DNA of 64,000 bases from Anoplolepis gracilipes (taxonomy: Eukaryota > Arthropoda > Insecta > Hymenoptera > Formicidae). Below, one piece after another: positions 54,101 to 64,000 of the stretch (within the stretch, counting starts at the first letter, position 1; each line of letters begins with the position of its first letter). The stretch covers positions 1 to 64,000 of the forward strand of contig NC_132986.1 of the NCBI RefSeq assembly GCF_047496725.1, in the 5' to 3' direction. Made by a program: the position numbers and the translations under genes. The notes under the pieces are model-generated. The model made no database searches and had not been told where the DNA came from. It saw nothing but the letters and a program-made list of their open reading frames with translations.

Positions 54101-57100
54101 ATGGTACGTTAATGTGCAATCGGCTGTAACTGTCGTTGCTAAATAAACGCGTCATTAAGTGCCGAAATTTTTGGTAGCAACCTAACCTCGTCGGAGGTAA
54201 TTATTGGCGTTACAAGTTACAATATGCGCGTGTTACATCATATATTTGTATTATTTATAATTGCGTCAGGCACTGTCATGTTATTGTGTCGTATGTATTG
54301 TCATGCGTTCTGCTCTCTGTAGAATCTAACATTCGGGTATCTCTCAAAAATTTGTAGTATTTTTTATTTTAATTCTACATAGATAATTAAGTCTCCCCAA
54401 ATCTATTATGACAGATCAAAGTCGTCTTATGTGTATTTTTGTATATATATATATATATATATATAAACAAAATTTTGTATATATATATATATATGTTTTA
54501 TATGATATATTAATATTATATGTCATGTATATAAGATTTGTATCATATGAGATCTTTACTAAATTTGCATAAGAAATTAACGCCACCTCCCCCCATTTTA
54601 GCCACATTTAAATTATTTTTTAAACTATTTCTTTTTGCTTTATACATTGACAGAACCACTGTACTGAATCTAGCAATGACATGGATGAAGGCGACGAAGA
54701 GGCGTCTTCTTTGCAGGATGGAACAAACATTGAGGATGCCTTAACATCTTTCAGGGAACAGTGGCAGCGAGAGTTGACAATATCACCCAAGCGTGATGTA
54801 CCGAGGACGTATTCAAAACAGCCTAGCATTGAGGTCGCAAATGATGAAGCCTCTATTGAAAGCAAGGTACGATATAATTATTATCTCTGAAAATAAAGAG
54901 CTTTATATTTTCATTGTCATCATCGTGCTATATTGTTTATTTTAGGCGAAGAATTTATTTCTCAAAGGTATTGAATATGAACAAAGCAGAAAGTTTTATG
55001 AGGCGATACAGTTTTATAAGCGCGCGGTACAACTGGTTCCTGATATCGAAGTCCGTTTATATGAATCGACCAAAGCAAAAACAAGAGATAGATTTGATCC
55101 TGATGACAACCTTGAGACGTTGGATAATGATTTCTCAACTAGTAATGACAGTGAAAATTATAATGAAGCTGATGAAGAAGAAACTGACTTATTTTTAAAA
55201 TTGTCTAAAATTGTAAATCGCAATCAGTGTGTATGTTCCCCAAAATTTGAACAAAGTGTAAGTGTATTTCGTTTCAATCTATAATATAATTTCAAATACA
55301 TTAAGTAATATTTTATACAAGCTTCTTGGGATATGGGATTCTTTTATAGTTAGCTATATAGTTGCATTTGATTCAAAATATATGTTTCAGACAACACATA
55401 TATCTGCTTTGCCAATGGAGATAGTGCTTTACATTCTAAGATGGGTCGTGTCCTCTGATCTAGATTTCCGGTCGTTAGAAATGTTCTCTAGGGTATGCCG
55501 CGGGTTTTACATATCTGCACGAGATGCGGAAATCTGGCGATTGGCTTGCGTTAGGTAAATATTAATAAATATTAGCATTATCGATTAACGTAATCAAATC
55601 TTGAAATCGCTATTGATAGAGTGTGGGGTGTGAACTGCGGTGCTTGCGAGCCGAAATACCAGTCGTGGAGAGATATGTACTTGCAACGGCCTAGATTAAG
55701 ATACAACGGATGTTACATTAATAAAACAAGTTATATTCGTGATGGAGAAAATAATTTTCAAGATCGTTTTTATAGACCATGGCATCTTGTTGAGTATTTC
55801 CGGTACCTGAGGTATATAACTGCTTCATAATATAATGTTAATTAATAATTAATAATTATGTGGCACTTTGAACTTGAAAAGTTCATCACCTCACTTACAC
55901 AACTCAGAACGCCACTTTTCCTTGTCCTGAGCTATTTCTATTCATAATATTTGCTTGTATCCTACCTCTTTCAACTTAAATCTAATATTCTCCTCCCACC
56001 TTCGTCTTGATCCACCTGAAAGCCTTTTGCCTTTTAGTTTTTTTTACTAAAATTTTATGTGCTATTCTTTCCTTTCTCATTTAGGTGTTCTACCCATCTG
56101 CGCGATTTAACAACTCTGACTCAATGTTAGACGATTTATAGAGTTCATCTAGCATGTGGTTATGTAATGTCCTATATTCTCCGCAGGACCTCGTCCTTTT
56201 TTGATCCGAATATTTTCCAACACTCCAAGTTTATTCTCTTTCATTTTTTGTATGGGCCGAGGTCTCGCCGAGGTCCCGATACAAAACCGATAGTATTATT
56301 GTTTTATAGATTTCAACTATTAGATTTCGTGATAATAGTCGAAATTTTAATAGTTTAGTTACCGAGTAAAAACAATTTCCGAGTATTATCTTTTCTTTAC
56401 TTCTTGTTTTATTTTGTTTTCACTGATTAATATTGTACCAAGATATTTGAATTTATTTAATCTTTTTGAAACTGTCATATTAGAAACTTTAATTATAATG
56501 TTATACTATTACTAGTATTTCTATTAAACTTGTTTCTGTGTGCAGTCATTACAAAGCGAATTAAAAAATCCAAAGCGAGAAATCATAAATTTTTTTTCTA
56601 TAGTCTTAGCTATAATTTAATTCTGCTTTTTGTCAATGCATTTAGATTTTTTCCTGAAGGGAGAGTTTTAATGTTGACATCGACTGATGATGCTCAAAAT
56701 TGCGTAAATTCTTTACGAAACCGCATACCACGCAACACATCAGTTCTAATTGGTCACTATAGATTACATAATAATTATGTTACACTGGTGCTGAAAAGAC
56801 AAGAAACTAAAGGAATTAATTACGCCTATAGACGAAAAAAAAGAGAGCCAGTGCATGATAGCGGCGAACAAACATTTCATATTGTAAGTACACATCATTA
56901 AGACTAACAATAAGCTATATAGCAAAGATTGAAAGATTTATGTGTGCAAGAATTATCTCGTTATTTTCACATGCATGTCATTCTAGGAATTTGAGATACA
57001 GAATTATCATAGGAGAATAAATTCGCAGCTAAAGTGGATCAGTTATAGTATTTTCACGAAATATAAAAACGGGCAAGAAGCAAAAATTTGCTTGAAGGAA

Positions 57101-57208
57101 CCATCTGTAAGAGAATTTAGAGCGTCGCCGATTGGCGGCAGATATCCACCTCTCAAGTTCAGCAGGGTAAAGAGTTACACTCAGGAAAGCGAAGCTCCAT
57201 TGCAATAA
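54101..57208 (+). CDS. FBXO9: F-box only protein 9, seven coding exons
   Basis: FBXO9 is the substrate-binding subunit of an SCF ubiquitin ligase. Its F-box binds Skp1, and mammalian FBXO9 acts on Tel2 and Tti1. Exons: 54101-54103 (ATG, then GTACGT), 54654-54866, 54946-55257, 55391-55554, 55620-55811, 56646-56883 and 56987-57208 (TAA). All introns are GT-AG and phases agree, giving 447 residues, the length usual for the family. Residues ~25-70 carry the N-terminal REQWQRELTISPK segment. A TPR-like helix pair spans ~73-106 (FLKGIEYEQ...YKRAVQLVP). The F-box is ~181-228 (ISALPMEIVLYILRWVV). The C-terminal FBXO9-specific region begins with the YLRFFPEGRVLMLTST strand. The start codon alone in exon 1 is unusual but in phase. 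Confidence 0.93.
55812..56645. other. Fifth FBXO9 intron with possible retroelement relic
   Basis: An 834 bp intron between GTATAT and TTTAG. 55880-56120 has a more even composition than the rest (CCTCCCACCTTCGTCTTG, TGTTCTACCCATCTGCGCG) and resembles the decayed 3' part of a non-LTR reverse transcriptase. No open frame remains. Confidence 0.3.
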
Positions 57209-57329
57209 TGAGAGGGGCAACAAATAAATTGTGTGAATCATAAGAGTACAATCTTGAAATATTCTTGCAGAAAAGAAATAGTGAATTGCAGCAAATTGTA
57301 TAAATATGCAAAAATCTAACTTCAATTAT

Positions 57330-57335
57330 AATAAA
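57330..57335 (+). terminator. FBXO9 polyadenylation signal
   Basis: AATAAA lies 122 bp after the FBXO9 stop codon, the first such hexamer downstream. Confidence 0.55.
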
Positions 57336-57533
57336 TATGTATGCGTTTGCACATACTAATATGAATCATTAATTATATGTATTATATATTTTCCAAGATA
57401 TTTTATTTTTCTTGTATTGCGTTGTATCTTTTATAACGGTTTCTATTAGTACATTATACAATCTGTAAATCACAACTACTTTCTTACATTAGTTATGTCA
57501 ATAACAACGCATTCTCAATCACATGGAGGTGTA

Positions 57534-57593
<60 letters not shown>

Positions 57594-58271
57594 CAATTAT
57601 TAAGTATCTAATTATCATTTATTATTATTTCACAATCAATTGTATATTTAAGAACCTAAAAAAATATGTAATATATATAATAAGAATGCAATTATAGATT
57701 TTCCGTTTAATATTATACTTGATTAATTATTGCTTATCCTTAGCATAATTAATTTTGAAAGCGCAAAAATTAATAAAATTACGTAACAAACTTGTAAAAT
57801 CATACGTGTAATAAATTTTTCGAACGGAACATGTATATATTGCAAGTTATTAAAATTTACAATTTTGTTTGCATAATTAAAACATAACAATATACATCCA
57901 TCTGTGATAAAATGCAAGATGTGTAAGTATATGTTAATTCGACATTGGAAATGCAAAGTGTATATGTACTTTGCACTATATCATATTTTGCTAAGATAAT
58001 CTTTTCAAATCGTAAATCTAAAAACTTTAACTTCAATAAGTTTATGTTGTCTTGATCAGTTATTTTATAATTCAGTATCAGTTATTTCATAATTGTCTAT
58101 AAGTTGAAATTTACATCTCTATCTTTCATCTTTTTAAGATAAAGTAAAAATTAGCTAATATTTATATAGAACAAGAATTCTGTTACGAATGCAGAATGAG
58201 AAATAAATAATACTATGCTGAAATTGAACCAACGATCATTGATTTTATTTTAAAACAGTTTTATTTGCTTT

Positions 58272-58318
<47 letters not shown>

Positions 58319-60303
58319 ATAATGAAATTTTTAAAATGGACGAGTCTAGAAACATGTATATTGTTGTAACTTTGAGAGGTATCTCTGCACAATCCAAAAA
58401 TTTGTAATTTTATTTTGCTTCTTTTTTACCAAATCGTACAATTATCTGTCGCTTTTTTCCAACTCTGCACGAGAGTTCAAAAATTGATCCGAAATACAGT
58501 ATAGAGTATAGAGGGTGTTTCAGGATCTCTATTTCGGACTGCCTGTAAAGTAGCCTAGGCAATCGATTGCACGGACAATATATTGCTTCTAACAATAATC
58601 CAAGTTCTTTAAATAAAATTTTAAAAAATAAAAACAACAAAAAGAAAAACTTGCATATTAACAAAATTGTTGTAATTTATATAATGCACTTATTATATAT
58701 TAACATTTGCTTAATACGTACATGTTAATTAATTTTGATAAATATATAAATCTCGCAGTTTCACTGTATGCACATATTTTTCAAAAGCACGTAAGAGATT
58801 TTCATACGTGGCATACGCTTCATTATTTTTTTTTTTTACTTTATTTTACTCACTTGAACATGTAAAATCTTTACGTAAAATTATAACGCAATCTGTTGCT
58901 ATACTAACATTTTCACGCGGTAAAATTGCAATATGATATACGTATTAATTTGCAACTTTTATTTGTCAATCTTTAATTATACCAGACAAGCTATTTATAT
59001 AGTTATGTTTAAACATATATTAAAAAAAAAATAATAATTTTTTTTTCTTTTAACATTTCAGACGCGAACTCTCGTGCTACGTAAAAGTTCGATCGTGCGT
59101 TTGAACGCGAAGATGTGCTAGGCTCTGGAATTATTGCATCATAACAATAAACATATTTTTTATACATGTTTATATTGCTTTCCAGATATCACCGCTAGTA
59201 TACTTTCTCTCGCTATGTATTGATAAAGTACATACAATTGACTATTGAATTTCTAACTTTTTTTTAATAGACTCTTATTTGTTTTTCAAGGAATCAATAA
59301 CTATATGTGATGAATAAGCGAATTGTAAGAGATTGTGACTGATAAATATTTATTTTGCATAAAATTCATTTCTAATGCTTCGAATCTTTTTTTTTTAATT
59401 TCCTTGCGTTTTTTTCTCTTTTTCTTTTTTTTTATATATATATATATATATACTATATATAAAGATATATTAATTTGTATTTTTTGTTTGTATAGTTAGA
59501 ATATGATTTAATTTCTCAAATAACAATAAAATTGCACGAAATTATGCTAATAAAATACTGGCATGGAAAGAAATTTAAAATATGCAAATAATGCAAACTG
59601 AATTTGAGATTTTGAATTCAATTTTACAAGCTGTATGTAAATGGAAGAAATCTTGATGCAATATATGTATTATTACTGTCTCTATGATAACAATAATTAA
59701 TGCATTTTTTTATATAAATGAGTTAGGTTCGTTAAAACTGAAAGATATATTATATAAATAATAAAATATTTCCTCCGGATTATTTGTCGTCTATAGCACA
59801 AATATTTTAAAATAAATTACTTATCCATTCAATAGGCTTACTTCTTTCTCACTCGCATTAAATCTGCCAGCTTACCACTTCTATTAATTTTATCTATTGT
59901 TTGTGACAACTGGGGAAACTGTACTATAAATTAGATATAAATATAGATAAATTTTCAATTATGCGACACTCGATATGATAAGTAACCGTATGTACTTTGT
60001 ACTCATGATTGTACTCAAGCCGTTCTGCGATGATCACATAAATTAAATAACTCTGTATTATAAACTCTCTGTCTCACACACATGTACGCGCGCGCGCGTG
60101 TGTGTGTGTGTGTGTGTGTATATATACATTTCTCTTTAATATTTATAGATTTATCTATTATATATATTATATTTTATATATATATATATAGAATTAAGCA
60201 CACTTTCTGGTCTCCAAGTGTCGAAGTGCTCGACTATAATCACCAGTTGTTATAGGCTCGGTTTATCACAGACTGCAGCAAACCGTCGCGTTTCTCATTT
60301 TAA
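57336..60303. other. Convergent intergenic region between FBXO9 and PAQR4
   Basis: AT-rich with no supported gene. It holds (AT)n tracts at 57540-57588, 58277-58311 and 59436-59452 and a (CG)n(TG)n tract at 60087-60118. GAGGGTGTTTCAGGATCTC near 58511 looks like the end of a dispersed transposon. It also contains the 3' UTR of PAQR4, whose poly(A) site I could not fix. Confidence 0.6.
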
Positions 60304-60855
60304 TCATAGTTCTTCGCGATCCGAAGGAGGATAGCTTGCTTTATTACACGTAGACGGATCGGACATCCAGGCGAGATCTTTCAAAGTAGCGGTATGCATG
60401 GAGCATACCGCCAGGACAACCATTACGTGCATTACATTATGGGAATTTAGGACTAGATCCAATCTACCGGGAATCCACTTCTCTGGAATGCGAAGAGCGC
60501 CTATGGTTGCACCTATCACAGCTACGAGATCCTGCAAATTAATTCCCATTATTAATATAATTAATATATCATTCGGCATTCATTTGCACGACTATATCCG
60601 AAATCAAAATATTTGAAAAATGAACCTGTAATATTATATGAATAAGAGCATCGGGTGATCCGCCACCGATGCCGAAACATCTCAACGTCATGACCAACAT
60701 TCTCATTAAGAAAGGAGGGGCGAAACATAAACGTCTTTCCCACGGTGATCCCGCAGTCATCGCCTATATGCAAACGTTTAAATTCAAATCGTTATCGTGG
60801 CGAAATGTCAACTAATGTTAGAGTTATGTATTATGTACATAATGAGTTAAAAAAA

Positions 60856-60910
<55 letters not shown>

Positions 60911-61543
60911 ACCTTTAAAAGTCCCCAAATACTAAGGGTGCAGTAAATAAAAATGCAGCAATACCAGATATTATCGGCTAGGCAATGAACCGCGGCTGCC
61001 ATCATCGGTATAGCTCCTGAAATGAATCGTGTGTGTGTGTGTGTGTGAAATAGACAGCTCTCTGATACTCTCTTTAATGTAAGTAGAAATTTAAGTAGCG
61101 CTTTTATTCGTTTGAAAGACTGCTTCACTGACAATGAGTGTGAGTGTAGTACGCAATCTCGCGTACGGAAAATAAATCTTGCATAGATTACAAACTAAAA
61201 ATTATATATCTGTTGTTTCATTCATTCATTCATTTTTGTTCACTCAGAGAGTATCCCATCTACAAATGCATCACGCACCGAAACTCTGGCATAGCCATAT
61301 GCCGATCATATCAACTTTTAGCAGTGTTCTGTAGAGAACTTCGTCGTAGTTGACGTTCATGAAGAGATGGTATAAGAAGGATCCCACCCACGGACTAACG
61401 GCGCCAATCAAGTGACACCAGGACAGAATTCCTACGAGCGTTCCTTTTGTATTCCATGGAAGTAAATGCGGTACGGTCAGTAACATGTAGAGGATAGCGA
61501 ATCCTGAAATCACACGTAATCGCTCACTCATTTGGTGTTTTTG

Positions 61544-61583
<40 letters not shown>

Positions 61584-62993
61584 GTATATTTTAAAACAAA
61601 GTCTCTGCGTGTGATATTATTTAAAAATACGTTGCGTATGCGTATATGCGTATTGTGTCACATTTATTTTGCACTAATCCATTTTTTACAGTTTTTAACA
61701 AAGAATAATCGTATTGTTTAAAAATATTAATTAATATTATAAAGGAGAAAAATTTTCATTAAACGAATTGCGCAGTACTTATATATAAGAATAAGCTTTC
61801 TAATCTTTAAATTTCATTATTTTCTGTCTCACCAGAATTAACAATAGTGTCACGCAATGATAATGGAGAATTGAATAGCGATAAAACTATATATAGCAAA
61901 AAAGAGATTTAAGAAATTCAAACATCGAAAATCTGTAATTTTCTTAAAAATGACTTTATAATATAAACGGTCTATATTAACTTCTCCGTACATAGGAAGC
62001 TCTGACCTACTAACTAAGATTTTATTTTACGCACATGTGCGCCGGTCGATACGTGAGATTTATATACAGGTTGGTCCATTGGAGAAACACACACCTAACA
62101 CCGAGATAACTCTCGTTGTTAGGAGGTGTTGTGAAGATGCAGAAGAATGCTAGTGGATAATTCGAATCGAGAATTTTCGGAGGTATTATTAAGAAATTTT
62201 CTCTCTATTTTCTCTATAAAAAGAATTTAAGAAATTTCGGGTTCACCTTCTTGTCCGCACTACTGCGTGGTCCTCTACTTTCTGCATGATGTGCGATTAT
62301 GTCACACGAGGAACAATCACGTCGCTTTTTTCTTTCGCACTCTTTATTTGACGTACTTACATATTAAAATCGTGATAAATTGTTTATTTGATCAAGTATA
62401 TCCTAGTATTGTATTAGAAATTTATCAATGAAGAATCGGCTTTAGTGGGAATATTATATGGTTTCGTTCTCTCATCGATCGCGTCCGTTACCCTGCAATG
62501 CGTCTTCGTTGAGCGCGATGTTTTCATGGAAGTTTGGCCTTGATAATTCCACCTTGACTTTAAAGCCATTAAGGGATCCAATCCACTTTTCTTGCTTAAT
62601 ACAGTTACGGAGGACGGCGAAATCTCGTGGATGATGTAACGTTACGTTACGTTATTATTTTATGGAAAGCACCGAAGACTAGTATATAGTAATGTATAAT
62701 AGCTATTATCTTGCAATTAAATTCATTGCGATTTAGTCCGATTTATTCGTTTTATTCGTTTTATTCGTTTTATTTCATCCCATCCGCTTGCTTATGATAA
62801 TTTTTCCATTAGATAAAATTTCCATTAAGATAAAAATTTTATTACTATTAAATATAAAATGACTTGGGAATAATAAGTAATTTTTATCTATTTGTTTTTT
62901 CTTTTTATTAACCGAAAGAATTATTAAATTAATATTATTCTAGAATTAATTCAACATGTTTTAAAATTAAAAATTGTGAATGAATTTCATAAG

Positions 62994-63025
<32 letters not shown>

Positions 63026-63519
63026 TACTGTGGGGCACGGAGATCAGACTCATTATAAATCTATGATGCTTTTGAACAATGTAATAATCAATTCGCGCGT
63101 AAGATCTTGGAAGTTTTTTTTTTTTTTTTTTTTCTTTTTCTTATATATCGAAAACCCTCTAGGACGAGACCATTAATAACAGCATTAAAAAATGGCTAAT
63201 AAACAATAGAAGGACAAATAAACGATAAAAATAGACGAATCCATCGTCGAATAAGCGTAAAATTACAATCCAATAAGGTGTCGTTGAGAACTCGAGCTCC
63301 ATTATCTATCTCACCGTGCGTCAGGATGTTAACAGTCTCATTGTGGATGTAGAAGAGGCTACCGAGGCATTGGCGGATAGTCATGAGCGGCCTGTAACCG
63401 GTGTGGATATGCGGATTGAATTGAAGATGCTGCGGCATCTCGCTCCATCGTCGCAGCAGCAGGACCTTAGCCGGCGTTTCCTCCTGATGCACGACGGCCT
63501 CGGACGTGCCGGCGTGCAT
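60304..63519 (-). CDS. PAQR4: PAQR family seven-transmembrane protein, PAQR4-like, five coding exons
   Basis: A membrane protein of the progestin/adiponectin receptor family, whose members are often ceramidase-like. Exons on the minus strand: 63519-63315 (ends G|GTGAGA), 61503-61279, 61016-60913, 60763-60626 and 60531-60304 (stop). Borders are GT-AG and phases match, giving ~299 residues from the MHAGTSEA start. Family signatures: LFYIHNETVNILTHG before the first membrane segment, S-x3-H in GSFLYHLFM, the D of KVDMIGIW, and NSHNVMHVM carrying the H-x3-H pair. S-x3-H and H-x3-H hold the zinc in PAQR structures. QFNPHIHTGYRP and REVERSIBLY short loops fit PAQR4 better than the adiponectin receptors. 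The start is uncertain: the frame is open 140 codons upstream through a minisatellite, and a longer N-terminus or a spliced 5' exon is possible. Confidence 0.9.
61532..63314 (-). other. First intron of PAQR4
   Basis: 1.8 kb, AT-rich, with (AT)n at 61546-61577 and 62996-63019 and a T run at 63114-63133. TACAGGTTGGTCCATTGGAG near 62065 resembles a dispersed transposon end. No gene is seen. A second (AT)n tract at 60862-60907 lies in the third intron. Confidence 0.7.
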
Positions 63520-63738
63520 GCTCGTCTCGTCGTCGTCCTGCTGACGCTGCGCGCCGTCCGTGTCGGTGTCCTGGTGCGGCGAAGCCGGCACCGCATGGCG
63601 CGGTTGCTCGTCGACCCGAAACGGCGTCGTGCAACGCGCGAGAATCCTAAAAACGCCTTCCGGAAGAAGAAGATTTATTCCCGCCCGCCGAGCGGCGACG
63701 GTAGCCAGTGGCCAGACGCGACGTCTATACGCGGTAGC

Positions 63739-63852
63739 AACGAGGTACGAGGTACGAGGTACGAGGTACGAGGTACGAGGTACGAGGTACGAGGTACGAG
63801 GTACGAGGTACGAGGTACGAGGTACGAGGTACGAGGTACGAGGTACGAGGTC
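63739..63852. repeat. (GAGGTAC)n minisatellite, about 16 copies
   Basis: A nearly perfect seven-base repeat 220 bp upstream of the chosen PAQR4 start. On the minus strand it is in the same open frame and would encode LVPRTSY repeats, but this is more likely 5' UTR or promoter than protein. Confidence 0.95.
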
Positions 63853-64000
63853 GCCTCCGGGGTCCGAGGTGCGCGAGGGCCGAAGGCCGAGGGCCGAGAG
63901 CCGAGGGCCTAAAGCTCCCAACGGCGGCGACGTCGTCACTGGTCACTGCATACTGCATACTGCATCGCGGATCGCGGATCGCGGATCGCGGCATCCACGG
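63853..64000. repeat. Further 7 bp repeats upstream of PAQR4
   Basis: Three more short seven-base series follow: GCCGAGG-type (about 63879-63910), TGCATAC (63944-63965) and GGATCGC (about 63967-63990). The window ends within this block. Confidence 0.75.

Noticed and set aside
63520..63939. PAQR4 N-terminal extension containing LVPRTSY repeats
   Set aside because: The extension is read through a seven-base minisatellite and GC-rich DNA with no membrane or PAQR motif. A start at 63519 or a spliced upstream exon is more plausible.

Overview
This window is one end of an insect chromosome, read from the tip inward. It opens with about 4 kb of uninterrupted CCTAA, the C-rich strand of the TTAGG telomere repeat typical of many insects including ants and bees. 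The AT-rich host DNA, the abundant microsatellites, and the gene structures (short exons, AT-rich introns, FBXO9 and PAQR4 orthologues) fit a hymenopteran, most likely an ant. The species assignment is inference.

Layout. (1) 1-4010: terminal (CCTAA)802. (2) 4011-24.93 kb: a GC-rich zone of telomere-targeted non-LTR retrotransposons. All lie on the minus strand, with poly(A) ends facing the chromosome tip. It holds a healed 5' fragment (4011-4388), a 0.2 kb mini-copy (4398-4600), two complete ~7.96 kb TRAS/SART-like elements with intact ORF1 and ORF2 (4695-12655 and 12670-20633), two nearly identical ORF-less 1.97 kb units in tandem (20634-24564), and a 5'-truncated tail of another element (24669-~24930). 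Short TTAGG arrays separate most of them. (3) ~25.2-30.9 kb: an intact non-LTR element of the R1 clade. (4) 30.9-37.6 kb: AT-rich subtelomere with degenerate tandem repeats, a possible spliced transcript, an interstitial telomere tract that decays into CCTGG variants, two satellites and a foldback element. (5) 37.6-64 kb: host gene territory. It holds a secreted glutamine-rich protein (minus strand, tiny first exon at 50.7 kb, main exon 39.6-41.4 kb), FBXO9 (plus, seven coding exons, 54.1-57.2 kb) and PAQR4 (minus, five coding exons, 60.3-63.5 kb).

The most interesting signal is at the 5' ends of the telomere elements. Both the 8 kb elements and the 1.97 kb units begin, exactly at the telomere junction, with a sequence that folds as an HDV-family self-cleaving ribozyme. 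P1, P2, P3, a seven-base L3 and the CTAAGA catalytic strand are all present. The two families differ by compensatory changes in P1 and P2. Every readable junction uses the same target point (TT^AGG). The 3' ends all carry a strong G/C hairpin. The unit-unit-element block is joined end to end with neither poly(A) nor telomere repeats between the parts, as expected from reverse-transcriptase template jumping between ribozyme-trimmed RNAs or from monomer-like promoter units. The chromosome end therefore seems to be kept by two processes together: telomerase (including one apparent healing event at 4010/4011) and telomere-specific retrotransposons whose transcripts could be cut out of telomeric read-through RNA by their own ribozymes.
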